From an uncultured Chlorobiaceae bacterium (GTDB lineage: Bacteria; Bacteroidota; Chlorobiia; Chlorobiales; Chlorobiaceae): DNA of 42,777 nucleotides. The notes below the pieces were generated by a model that worked only from the letters and a program-made list of their open reading frames with translations, ran no database searches and was not told where the DNA came from. Location: the NCBI GenBank assembly GCA_903820085.1, contig CAIJGA010000022.1, positions 1 through 42,777 on the forward strand. Direction: 5' to 3'. The position numbers and the translations under genes are program-made. Shown in pieces: positions 24,799 to 32,378 of the stretch. Each line of letters begins with the position of its first letter. Positions within the stretch are counted from its first letter, which is position 1.

Positions 24799-25980
24799 TT
24801 ATTGAACCAACTGAATCCCTCTTCCTTGTAACGATGTTATTGGAGAATTGGTTCTATCAATAGTTAAATTGTTAGCGTTTATCATGACTTTTTTAGCTAC
24901 AACAGAACCATTTATATTAACATTATTACCATTGATGTTAATTGTGCCATTTGGTGCGTATAATACTCCGTTTAAAGTATTATTATTATTATTAATCGTT
25001 ATATTTCCATTTTTAGAATAAAAGCTTACCTGTTGGTTGCCTGCCGTCATAACATTGCTTCCGAATGTAATATTGCCGTCTGCCATAACAGCTCCTGTAA
25101 AGGCAACTTGATTGGCAGTTACATTGAGAGTGCCTGTGCCTGGCTGTCCTTGAATGTCTTTGACGTAAATCGGATCAGAATAAATATGATTTGTACTAAA
25201 TGTTTTTGGACCGGTATACGTTTGATTAGCTGCCGCTGCGGCTGTGGCTATAAAATCACTGTAATCCGGCATATTTATAATGCCTGCATTGGGTATTGTT
25301 GAACCACCTATCGTACTATGATTAGCATTCAAGGTAACTGCTCCGTTAGCTTCTACATTACCAGTAATATCAATCGAATTACTATTGATATTAAGATTGT
25401 TATTTGTACGAACTGAGCCTGTTACAGTAATATTATTGAAATTTAAACTTGGACTTAAGGTGGAAAATATTCCATAATCAAAAGGACCACCTGGATCGGG
25501 TATTATGGCAATGGCCCTGGCATTAACGTCGCTTTGGACAATACCCAAAATGGGGGCAAAAAACAAATTCAACCCGGAGATAGAAACCGTGACGCGAATG
25601 GCGGGGACATCTCCCGTAAGGATGCTGGTGTGACTCGAATTGTACGTTCGACTGGGTTTGTTCCAGTAACCCGAATCAACGCTCACATTCACATCCTGAA
25701 TCAGCGCGCCATTGGCGTAGTTTTGTTTTGCTAAAGAAATCGCAGTGGCTTCGGCCACTGTCCAATTTTGGTAGCTCCCTACTTTGATAAGTGAAGAAGC
25801 TCCGGCCAGCGCACCAGCGTCGGCCGCGTTTTGAAGTTCGACTTTGACCATGTTGAGGCGGGCTAGGTCAACTGCCAAAGCGGCGCAGCCAAGCAGCACA
25901 GGCAAGCACAAGGCAAACAGAATAGCTGTATTGCCACGCTGGCCGTGCAACAGTTTTTTTTTGTAGTGTGACCGTTCCAT
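24799..25980 (-). CDS. TadG-like pilus protein with C-terminal Asn-rich repeat domain
   Basis: 393 residues. Residues 15-60 are the Tad/TadG N-terminal membrane anchor (RGNTAILFALCLPVLLGCAA, then DLARLNMVKVELQNAADAGA), common to TadE/F/G pseudopilin-like proteins. Residues 60-165 are the usual extracytoplasmic part. From about 185 on the sequence is made of short strands with alternating Asn and hydrophobic residues (NNITVTGSVRTNNNLNINSN, INNNNNTLNGVLYAPNGTIN), which look like a beta-solenoid of the type found in adhesin or polymer-forming proteins. The DNA of this part is markedly A+T rich compared with the rest of the operon. An exposed adhesive function is inferred. Confidence 0.75.
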   Translation of the reverse strand: MERSHYKKKLLHGQRGNTAILFALCLPVLLGCAALAVDLARLNMVKVELQNAADAGALAGASSLIKVGSYQNWTVAEATAISLAKQNYANGALIQDVNVSVDSGYWNKPSRTYNSSHTSILTGDVPAIRVTVSISGLNLFFAPILGIVQSDVNARAIAIIPDPGGPFDYGIFSTLSPSLNFNNITVTGSVRTNNNLNINSNSIDITGNVEANGAVTLNANHSTIGGSTIPNAGIINMPDYSDFIATAAAAANQTYTGPKTFSTNHIYSDPIYVKDIQGQPGTGTLNVTANQVAFTGAVMADGNITFGSNVMTAGNQQVSFYSKNGNITINNNNNTLNGVLYAPNGTININGNNVNINGSVVAKKVMINANNLTIDRTNSPITSLQGRGIQLVQ

Positions 25981-25982
25981 AG

Positions 25983-26453
25983 TTATTCGAGCTTCATGAT
26001 GGATTTGGCCGACATTGTATAGCTTGTATTCGAATTTGAGTTTATAATAAAGCCAAAAAACAATCCGGTGTAAGTGACGTTCGCCGTGACGTTGATGATA
26101 CTGTCGGGACCCACAGTACTAATGGTAGGAGTGGGGACGTTGGGGGTGTCATTCCCAAAGGAGATGATTCTGTTTAGACAGGCCTGCTCGGCAGCTAATT
26201 TGGCGCGGTTTGTTCTGTCGGTGGCGGTCTGGTTTACAACGTATACGGCTCCTGCACGCGCGCCCTCCCGGGTGGCCATGGTGAGCACGGTTTTGTTGTA
26301 CAGGGCTAAAGAAAAAGTAACCACACCAAATATGAGAGCAAGAAACACTGGCAGGATGAGTGCAAATTCAACTAACGCATTGCCCTTTTGGGATTGAGCT
26401 TGTTCCATTGTTGGAGTCTGATGCACAGCAACATCTGCGGGCATGCTGGTCAT
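25983..26453 (-). CDS. tadE: TadE-like pseudopilin
   Basis: 156 residues. The N-terminal 25 are polar; then KGNALVEFALILPVFLALIF gives the TadE motif with the conserved Glu of prepilin-like proteins, after a possible prepilin peptidase site at Gly. One membrane helix (about 28-52) is followed by TMATREGARAGAVYVVNQ, also typical. TadE-like proteins are minor pseudopilins needed for Flp fibre formation. The start overlaps the end of the secretin gene by ATGA; the tadG-like gene begins 2 bases later. Confidence 0.88.
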   Translation of the reverse strand: MTSMPADVAVHQTPTMEQAQSQKGNALVEFALILPVFLALIFGVVTFSLALYNKTVLTMATREGARAGAVYVVNQTATDRTNRAKLAAEQACLNRIISFGNDTPNVPTPTISTVGPDSIINVTANVTYTGLFFGFIINSNSNTSYTMSAKSIMKLE

Positions 26454-27862
26454 TTTACCCCCCGTGAGCCTTCAAGCTTTCCGTCGATGAAAAGCTCCTT
26501 TTTAGTAGGCAGAACAAACCTGTCGGTGGGGAGTTCCGGCGCGGTGGTGCTGGCTTTGACCAATGTGGGGCGAACAACAACAATGAGTTCGGTCGTTTCC
26601 GAACTCTTCGAGGTGTGACGGAAAAGCGCGCCGAGAATGGGAATATCACCCAGCAAGGGCACTCTCGCTATGTCTTCGGTAATTTTATCGCGCAGAAGGC
26701 CGCCAATAACAAGGTTCTCACCCTCTTTCATTTGGACGGTGGTTGAAGCGTAGCTGACTTTAAAGGATGGCAAATTGTTTGTGGTTCCCGCAGGGGCTAC
26801 TGTATTAGGTTCAGAGACCTCGGGTGAAACCTTGAGCAAAATACGCCCGGCATTCAATACGATGGGCGTAAATCGCAAACCAACACCATAGGTGCGTTCG
26901 ACGTAGTCTATTGAACCGTTGGAGGCGACGGTGGGCGTATAAATTTTGCCGCCAACCAGGAAGTACCCTTCTTGACCGCTCATGGCGACAATGGTGGGCT
27001 CGGCAAGGATTTTAATCAAACCATTTTTGCTCGTGGCTTCAACTTTGACATTGTTGCCATTTTTATTCTTAAAAAAGAGCTCAAGCGTGGCTTTGCTGAC
27101 AAACCCTGTCATGAGGCTGTTGACATTGCCCGCGTTTTGAGTCCAGTCGAGACCCAACGTTTCGAGGTATGACTTTGACACTTCAGCAATGTGGACTTCG
27201 AGGCGGACTTGCTGCGAGTCGCGGACTTTAAGGAGGTTGACAACCCCAGGTATGCTGGCAGATGCCGCAGAGGCAGGGACAGAGGCAGGGGCTGAGCTGC
27301 CACTGGATATACCGGAAATGGTGGTTGCCGCAGAGCCACTGCCAGAGGCACTATTGACCAAAGTGGTTTCGGGGTTGACTTCCTGTACCGTGCCACCCAT
27401 ATACGATTTTACCAAGCGGTAAGCGGTTTCTGCAGCCAGGGCGTCAGACACCGTGCCCGCCAGTACCAACGCCGGCCCCCAGGCGAAGATATGAATGTCG
27501 CTCTCTTTCGGCAAGACGACTTTCAACATGAGTTCTATGGGGTGAATGTTGCGGCTGACTTGCAGCGGTGTGGAGGTGAAGTTGCCGTTTTGGTCCCAAA
27601 CAATAAGGTTTGTTGCCCCTGTTTGTTTACCCAGCAGATAGAGCTCGGAGGGGTTAAGTATAATATAGTCGGCCACCTCGGGGTTGCCCACAGCAACACG
27701 TGTAATGGGTCGTGCAAGCCGGTAGACCCTGGATTCGCCGACAGGCACAAGGTAAATCGAGGGAGAGGCCATTGCGGCCACGGATACGGTGGCAGCAAAC
27801 AGCGCCACAAAAGCACTCATCCTGCAGGCCAAACGCATTAGGGATGTCAAATTCATGTTCAT
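26450..27862 (-). CDS. rcpA: Tad pilus outer-membrane secretin RcpA/CpaC
   Basis: 470 residues. A signal peptide (about 1-32, ending VAAMASP) is followed by a pilus-formation N-terminal domain (VYRLARPITRVAVGNPEVAD, LYLLGKQTGATNLIVWD), a BON-like linker and the secretin domain with VGGLLRDKITEDIARVPLLG and HTSKSSETTELIVVVRP. It forms the outer-membrane ring through which the Flp pilus passes. A Ser/Ala-rich low-complexity insert lies at about 165-210. The gene begins 5 bases after cpaB. Confidence 0.93.
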   Translation of the reverse strand: MNMNLTSLMRLACRMSAFVALFAATVSVAAMASPSIYLVPVGESRVYRLARPITRVAVGNPEVADYIILNPSELYLLGKQTGATNLIVWDQNGNFTSTPLQVSRNIHPIELMLKVVLPKESDIHIFAWGPALVLAGTVSDALAAETAYRLVKSYMGGTVQEVNPETTLVNSASGSGSAATTISGISSGSSAPASVPASAASASIPGVVNLLKVRDSQQVRLEVHIAEVSKSYLETLGLDWTQNAGNVNSLMTGFVSKATLELFFKNKNGNNVKVEATSKNGLIKILAEPTIVAMSGQEGYFLVGGKIYTPTVASNGSIDYVERTYGVGLRFTPIVLNAGRILLKVSPEVSEPNTVAPAGTTNNLPSFKVSYASTTVQMKEGENLVIGGLLRDKITEDIARVPLLGDIPILGALFRHTSKSSETTELIVVVRPTLVKASTTAPELPTDRFVLPTKKELFIDGKLEGSRGVK

Positions 27863-27867
27863 GTTGG

Positions 27868-28665
27868 CTATGGTGTGGCAATAGATTGGCGGCTGGTGCC
27901 ACGGATTTCTTCACTTCCAAGGTTTTTACGCAAAGGTGCTGCCACAGTTTGTGCAGCGGGCGAAGAGGTGGTTGGGCCAGTGGACGGTGCATACACAATA
28001 TCATGCAGACGTACACCTGAGGAGTTTGTGACGGTGGTGTCGAATTCGTTGCGCAAGGCTAGAGAAAGCACTCCTATAGTACGCGCCAGATCGAGCTTTT
28101 CGGATTCGAGCGTCGTAAGCTCTAGGGTTACGTCATCAACCACTTTAGGTTTGTCCGCCTCTACAGTGGTTTGTTGGGCTACAGCCAATACTTTGAGGCG
28201 TGACAGCACTGTTCGCGTAAAATACTGACCTTCGGCGTCTTTGCCGGTAACCAAAACATCCACATAGCTGCCTGGCAGGGCAAATCCGGCAACCGCAACC
28301 ACCTCATTTACTTTAACGGTAATAGCGCGCTTGCCCGGTTGGATGGTCGATGATAAGCCGCCAGTAGCATTTATTGGGGCCAATTTGCCAGATAAAACCA
28401 GCTCACCCGGAATCATTGATACGTTGGCAATTCGACCCACCACGATGGCGGTGCTGGTTGATGCATCTTGCGGAAAAGTCGAACCGGTCCAATTGATGGT
28501 CTTGATTTGATCAGCCCTAATAGTTGTGCCAGCTCCGATGGGCTGCTCAACGATGACGACCCTGGACCCTGAAGTTTGTTCGACGCTTGTCCAGCGGGCA
28601 GCGATAAAAGCCGCCACCGCACCCAGAGAGAGTGCGATGGCGAGAGCGATGACTGGTATTTTCAC
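27868..28665 (-). CDS. cpaB: Flp pilus assembly protein CpaB/RcpC
   Basis: 265 residues. An N-terminal membrane anchor (about 5-24) precedes an SAF domain (about 35-105, SRVVIVEQPIGAGTTIRADQ and MIPGELVLSGKL) and the RcpC domain with GKRAITVKVNEVVAVAGFAL and GSYVDVLVTG. It is periplasmic and thought to link the secretin to peptidoglycan or to the inner-membrane platform. It lies 30 bases behind the flp pilin gene and opens the assembly part of the operon. Confidence 0.92.
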   Translation of the reverse strand: MKIPVIALAIALSLGAVAAFIAARWTSVEQTSGSRVVIVEQPIGAGTTIRADQIKTINWTGSTFPQDASTSTAIVVGRIANVSMIPGELVLSGKLAPINATGGLSSTIQPGKRAITVKVNEVVAVAGFALPGSYVDVLVTGKDAEGQYFTRTVLSRLKVLAVAQQTTVEADKPKVVDDVTLELTTLESEKLDLARTIGVLSLALRNEFDTTVTNSSGVRLHDIVYAPSTGPTTSSPAAQTVAAPLRKNLGSEEIRGTSRQSIATP

Positions 28666-28695
28666 TGCTTAGGCTTTAAAAGAGTTATTAGCGGT

Positions 28696-28926
28696 TTACT
28701 TTAAGTTGCCTGCTACTTTGTTAAAGACTGTGGTCAGATTAGTTCCAACAAGAGTAATAGCTGTAATCGCAACCACAGCAATCAAAGACGCAATCAATGC
28801 GTACTCAATCATGGTTACGCCTTTTTGTGACTTGATGGATAAGGACTTGCTCACAGCAACAATCCAAGCGTGCTCAATCATGCTGTTGCCTTTTTCCAAC
28901 TTTGTGGCGAAGAACTTTTTTACCAT
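28696..28926 (-). CDS. flp: Flp-family pilin 1 with duplicated leader/N-terminus
   Basis: 76 residues. The C-terminal half is a standard Flp pilin: QKG, then VTMIEYALIASLIAVVAITA and a short tail ending in VAGNLK. Prepilin peptidase should cleave after Gly36, with Glu at +5 followed by Tyr. Unusually, residues 4-24 repeat residues 27-47: KGNSMIEHAWIVA precedes the canonical site, with Gly13 and Glu18 in the same spacing but His instead of Tyr. Cleavage at Gly36 gives a 40-residue pilin, and at Gly13 a 63-residue form. It is the first gene of the tad operon and is divergent from the HExxH protein gene. Confidence 0.88.
   Translation of the reverse strand: MVKKFFATKLEKGNSMIEHAWIVAVSKSLSIKSQKGVTMIEYALIASLIAVVAITAITLVGTNLTTVFNKVAGNLK
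28786..28917 (-). repeat. 69-bp tandem duplication inside Flp pilin 1
   Basis: Codons 4-24 (28855-28917) and 27-47 (28786-28848) encode related peptides with a period of 23 codons. Shared features are Lys-Gly, then Met-Ile-Glu three residues on, Ala, and Ile. The DNA also matches over ATGATTGAG and its flanks. The same arrangement is found in pilin 2, so the duplication is older than the gene duplication. Confidence 0.8.
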
Positions 28927-29267
28927 AATAACCCCCGAATGAAATTAGTTTTAAAACACTTGCTTGAATAATTCACCATAAACCACCAACATCGTCAGTT
29001 AGTTTCACCTTATCCATCTCCACTTATCGGAAGAGAACCCTAACATGCTTATTTATTACAATTATAATGTACTAACGATCATGGCTAAGTCAAAAGCAAT
29101 TTCTTGCTTTTTTTACACATGCGAAAAAAAATGTTACTTCAAGAGCAATGAATCCGTCACAGGAGCCCCCTCTTATTAGATTGTGCAGGTGTAGACGGTT
29201 GAGTATCTTATGCAAGCATAACGGCTTTGTTGACGGCAGCCGCTCAGATATATAAAACACGTACTCA
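28927..29267. promoter_or_regulatory. divergent intergenic region of unit 1 (pilin 1 / HExxH protein)
   Basis: 341 bases without a gene. It holds the pilin-1 upstream motif at 29009-29026 (ATAAGTGGAGATGG on the minus strand, then ATAAGG), shared with two other pilin upstream regions, and a degenerate copy of the repeat AAGAGCAATGAAT at 29141-29153. GGGGG lies about 7 bases before the pilin ATG as a possible ribosome site. Promoters for both genes must lie here, but no confident -10/-35 pair is seen. Confidence 0.6.
29009..29026 (-). promoter_or_regulatory. conserved pilin upstream motif, copy 1
   Basis: On the minus strand ATAAGTGGAGATGG followed by ATAAGG, 83 bases before the pilin-1 start. 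Related sequences lie 65 bases before pilin 2 and 62 bases before the pilin-3 remnant. It is a candidate activator site or promoter part. Confidence 0.5.
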
Positions 29268-30677
29268 ATGCACATTAACCATTCGATAAACGATTTTTTT
29301 GTTGAGTCCGACGATTATGTTTCCATGACGCTTATTGCCATCAACCTGATCCAGAATGGTAACCTCGATGTGGCAAGGCAATACCTCGACAGGGCTTTTG
29401 AGATCAATCCTGCCTATCCGAATATCTATTACGGCTTTGCCCTGCTTGCTGAGGCTGAATATAATTTCAGAGAAGCGTTTGAGATGTCGGTTGTTGCGCT
29501 GTTCAAGAATCCAAAAAAGGATCTACTCTATCAGCAATCGCTGAAGATGGCCATGAAGGCGGCCAGTGAGATTATTGATGAAGAAATCGGCGGTGATCTT
29601 GTCAATGCCTATGCCTCGACACTGGAGGAGGAGTGCGGCCAAAAAATAGTTATCGAAGCGGATGCCTGCTTAAAGAGCGGGGCAAAAATTGAGTTTATCG
29701 AAAACCACGACCGTACTTGCCACCTCGTAACATATAATCCGGAGTACCCGGCGGTTCATCATCGTATCATGCATGAGCTCACGCATTTGCATTTTGCGGC
29801 TCAAGCGCGACAGGCAGGAAAAAAAAAGCGATTCCATGGCTCCGTTGAGCCTGATGCCATGAAGTTGAGCAAAAAGGGGGACGACGATGCAGTCCTCAGG
29901 CCGTATTCCTCTGCTACGCTTGAGGGGCTGATCGAACAGATCTTCAATACGCCGATTGATCTTTATATCGAGGATTATCTTTTCCAGAACTATCCGGCTC
30001 TCATGCCCTATCAGTTCCTTTCGCTTATAGGTCTTGTGCAGGAGGGAATTTACGCAACGACCGACGAACAAATCCTCGCCATTGCTCCGCCCGCAATTCT
30101 GTCGAAATCAAAGACCTTCAATCTGGTCATGGCCTTTCACCTCCTCAAGCGTTACGGAGTGGACCTTATTGAAGAACACCAGCCAACCGCGTCCGAAAGA
30201 GAGCTGGGAGAAACGTTCTACCGCGAATATGAGGAGTGCCGAACCCGGCACATGCCCGGTGATGAATACGAGCTGCTTCAGAGCTGGGCACAGCAGTTAC
30301 ATCTGCAGAACTCTTTTTCTCTCGCCGAAGAGCCCGGTTTCCCGCACTTCACCGATGCGCATCAGGGCAAAGATATCAATATGGCCGTAACCCGGTTCAT
30401 GGTCGAAGCGCTGCATTACTACAAGAGTCTGACCAATGTGGAGATCAATAATATAGCAATCCAAATAGGTATGATGTGCGGAGAAGGGATAACCCCGGAT
30501 GCAGAAGGCTACACTGTCCCATTTATAGCAGGCAAAACCTTCACTGGTTACCAGGTGATGGCCTACTGTTACGTGAGTTGGGCGAAGGCGTTTCCTGATG
30601 AGCTGCTGCAACTTCACCTGCCCTTTGACAAGGAGTATTCATTTGCCCAGGAAATGGCGGGGATTGACTGGAGCTGA
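29268..30677 (+). CDS. TPR-like protein with HExxH zinc-peptidase motif, divergent to Flp pilin
   Basis: 469 residues; not assigned to a known family. Residues 18-105 are helical repeats of TPR character (IQNGNLDVARQYLDRAFEIN, then PAYPNIYYGFALLAEAEYNF). Residues 108-160 look like an alpha/beta insert. HELTH at 169-173 is a zinc-binding HExxH motif in a helix, and NTPIDLYIEDYL (227-238) contains a Glu that could be the third ligand, as in gluzincins. The C-terminal 200 residues are mainly helical. No signal peptide is visible, so a cytoplasmic place is likely. Degenerate and truncated copies sit next to two more pilin copies, tying this gene to the pilus system. Peptidase activity is inferred. 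Confidence 0.75.
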   Translation: MHINHSINDFFVESDDYVSMTLIAINLIQNGNLDVARQYLDRAFEINPAYPNIYYGFALLAEAEYNFREAFEMSVVALFKNPKKDLLYQQSLKMAMKAASEIIDEEIGGDLVNAYASTLEEECGQKIVIEADACLKSGAKIEFIENHDRTCHLVTYNPEYPAVHHRIMHELTHLHFAAQARQAGKKKRFHGSVEPDAMKLSKKGDDDAVLRPYSSATLEGLIEQIFNTPIDLYIEDYLFQNYPALMPYQFLSLIGLVQEGIYATTDEQILAIAPPAILSKSKTFNLVMAFHLLKRYGVDLIEEHQPTASERELGETFYREYEECRTRHMPGDEYELLQSWAQQLHLQNSFSLAEEPGFPHFTDAHQGKDINMAVTRFMVEALHYYKSLTNVEINNIAIQIGMMCGEGITPDAEGYTVPFIAGKTFTGYQVMAYCYVSWAKAFPDELLQLHLPFDKEYSFAQEMAGIDWS

Positions 30678-30777
30678 AAATGCTCAATTCATCTTGTACA
30701 CCAAACTCCCACAGATAAAACCTATTGCTGTCAGGGAGCCGCTGCAACAATGGGGTTAAATTATTGTAAAAAGCAAG

Positions 30778-31008
30778 TTATTTTAAGTTGGTTGCGACTT
30801 TGGAAAACTCGTTTTTCAGATTAGTTCCAACAATTTTAATAGCTGTAATCGCAACGATAGCAATCAAAGACGCAATTAAGGCGTACTCGATCATGGTGAC
30901 GCCTTTTTGTAATTTGATGGATAAGAACTTGCACGTAGCCACAATCCAAGCGGACTCAATCATGCTACGACCTTTTTCCAATTTAATGGCAAAGAACTTA
31001 TTTCGCAT
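30778..31008 (-). CDS. Flp-family pilin 2 with duplicated leader/N-terminus
   Basis: 76 residues, colinear with pilin 1 and differing at roughly a quarter of positions. It has the same two sites: KGRSMIESAWIVA after residue 12 and KGVTMIEYALIASLIA after residue 35, again with a 23-residue period. Differences cluster in the first copy and the C-terminal tail (IKIVGTNLKNEFSKVATNLK), as expected for functional divergence. A Cys at 26 is unique to this copy. No assembly genes follow, so it stands alone as an accessory pilin served by the tad operon. Its upstream region carries the shared motif at 31073. Confidence 0.85.
   Translation of the reverse strand: MRNKFFAIKLEKGRSMIESAWIVATCKFLSIKLQKGVTMIEYALIASLIAIVAITAIKIVGTNLKNEFSKVATNLK
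30868..30999 (-). repeat. 69-bp tandem duplication inside Flp pilin 2
   Basis: Codons 4-24 (30937-30999) and 27-47 (30868-30930) encode related peptides with the same 23-codon period as in pilin 1. NKFFAIKLEKG in the first copy lines up with CKFLSIKLQKG in the second, so the repeat is clearer here than in pilin 1. Confidence 0.82.
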
Positions 31009-31072
31009 AGCTTTACATCAAAATTACATTCGTTAGGCTTTGCCAAATACAACCATCCTATTGTGAGATTGG

Positions 31073-31093
31073 CCTTACTCATATCCGCTTATT
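31073..31093 (-). promoter_or_regulatory. conserved pilin upstream motif, copy 2
   Basis: On the minus strand AATAAGCGGATATGAGTAAGG, 65 bases before the pilin-2 start. It is nearly identical to the copy before the pilin-3 remnant. The IS element lies 11 bases further upstream. Confidence 0.55.
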
Positions 31094-31160
31094 GATCTGC
31101 GTACTGAGTTACTCCCTATTGTTAGGACAACATTTCCTCATTAATTAATTGCACTGCGGC

Positions 31161-32030
31161 TTATGCGGCCTGCGGCTCCTTTTTCTTTTCAGCAATATAG
31201 ACGGTAATCGGGAACTCACCATTAAGAGAACGATGACGTCTCTCAGTGTTGTAATCATTGAACCAGTTTTTCAACCCCTGATACAGTTCCAGACCATCAG
31301 CTGGGGGATTGTGATAAATATGCTCATGTTTGACACTTCGCCAAAGTCGTTCGATAAAAACATTATCCGTCGCTCTGCCTCTTCCGTCCATTGACATTTT
31401 GCTCCCTGCTTCAACAGTGACTGCCTGGGTGAAAAGATCACTGGTGAACTGACTCCCTTGATCCGTGTTCAGTATCTCCGGACTCCCGTGCTGCCGGACT
31501 GTTTCCCGAAACACTTCTGTACACCACTCCTTATCCATAGTATTCGACACCGACCAGTTCAAAACATAACGACTTTTAACATCAATAATCGCCATTAGAT
31601 AGAGAAACCCTTGAGCCATCGGAACGTAGGTCAAATCGGTCTGCCAAACATGATTGCTATGCGTGACCGTCAGATTCCTCAGTAGATATGGATAGATTTT
31701 GTGTCCCGGGGCCGGTTTTGATGTATTTGGTTTTGGGCCTATCGCTTCTATGCCCATAAGCCGGCACAGGCGACGAACACGTTTGATGTTGATCTTGTAG
31801 CCTTTGTCTTTTGTTAGCCACTCCCAGAGTCGATAGACCCCGTAATAAGGCTTATGAAGGTATTGTTCATCCATCAGCCGCATGAGTTCCAGGTTTAACG
31901 CACTCACTTTCTTTGGCTGATAGTATAACCCTGAGCGATGTACGGTCAGCAACGAGCACTGCTTTCGCACACTGAGCTCTTGATGATCATGATCAACAAG
32001 GCTGCGTCTTTCATGGAGACTTTTGCTCAT
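31161..32030 (-). CDS. IS3-family transposase, OrfB (DDE integrase domain)
   Basis: 289 residues. An HTH_21-type N-terminal region (SGLYYQPKK, YGVYRLWEWL) precedes an rve integrase core with the catalytic triad Asp in WQTDLTYVPM, Asp in LNTDQGSQFTS and Glu in FIERLWRSVKHE. It ends RRHRSLNGEFPITVY. It is normally made as an OrfAB fusion by -1 frameshifting. The ATG at 32030 overlaps the orfA stop by 4 bp. Confidence 0.93.
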   Translation of the reverse strand: MSKSLHERRSLVDHDHQELSVRKQCSLLTVHRSGLYYQPKKVSALNLELMRLMDEQYLHKPYYGVYRLWEWLTKDKGYKINIKRVRRLCRLMGIEAIGPKPNTSKPAPGHKIYPYLLRNLTVTHSNHVWQTDLTYVPMAQGFLYLMAIIDVKSRYVLNWSVSNTMDKEWCTEVFRETVRQHGSPEILNTDQGSQFTSDLFTQAVTVEAGSKMSMDGRGRATDNVFIERLWRSVKHEHIYHNPPADGLELYQGLKNWFNDYNTERRHRSLNGEFPITVYIAEKKKEPQAA

Positions 32031-32314
32031 TGCAGCCTTTTTTTTAAAAAATTTACCTCAACCTGTAACTGCCCGATGACCTTATAGAGTTGCTCGCTTT
32101 GCTGCTCATAGTCCTCTTTGTTTTTATCGAGCTTGTCAGCTCGGGTGAAAACCCCGGGTGCGTTCTCCAGAAACTCTCGTTTCCACAGGGATAGTTGATT
32201 GGGGTGTATCTCATGCTTTTGAGCAAGTTCGCTGAGAGTCAGCCGCTCGCTCAGGGCTTCAAGAACAACTTTGGTCTTGAATTCGGCAGTAAATTTTCTT
32301 CTGGTTTGTCTCAT
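32027..32314 (-). CDS. IS3-family transposase, OrfA (HTH)
   Basis: 95 residues. An HTH_Tnp_1 domain begins RRKFTAEFKTKVVLEALSER, with LSELAQKHEIHPNQLSLWK as DNA-binding helices, followed by a leucine-zipper-like end (QSEQLYKVIGQLQVEVNFLK). A run of eight A followed by GG (32036-32045, minus strand) just before the stop is a slippery site for -1 frameshifting into orfB. Confidence 0.93.
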   Translation of the reverse strand: MRQTRRKFTAEFKTKVVLEALSERLTLSELAQKHEIHPNQLSLWKREFLENAPGVFTRADKLDKNKEDYEQQSEQLYKVIGQLQVEVNFLKKRLQ

Positions 32315-32378
32315 AGTGACAGCAATTTAAGGTTTTTTCAAATCTTAACATGCTGTCCTAATTTTGGGGAGTATTTCA

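Larger units (their letters stand above)
31105..32378 (-). mobile_element. IS3-family insertion sequence (about 1.27 kb)
   Basis: Two overlapping minus-strand frames (orfA, orfB) lie between imperfect inverted ends. The left end reads TGAGTTACTCCC and further in TTAGGACAACAT; the right end, on the other strand, reads TGAAATACTCCCC and TTAGGACAGCAT. Ends starting TG and the two-frame layout fit the IS3 family. The element is complete by these marks. No target-site duplication is evident (TAC on the left, CAC on the right), suggesting rearrangement or decay after insertion. It splits the divergent intergenic region of unit 2. Confidence 0.88.

Noticed and set aside
28706-31036. Plus-strand frames of 78 and 82 codons opposite the two pilins
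   Set aside because: They mirror the pilin coding strand; the pilin reading has a clear family match, the antisense does not.
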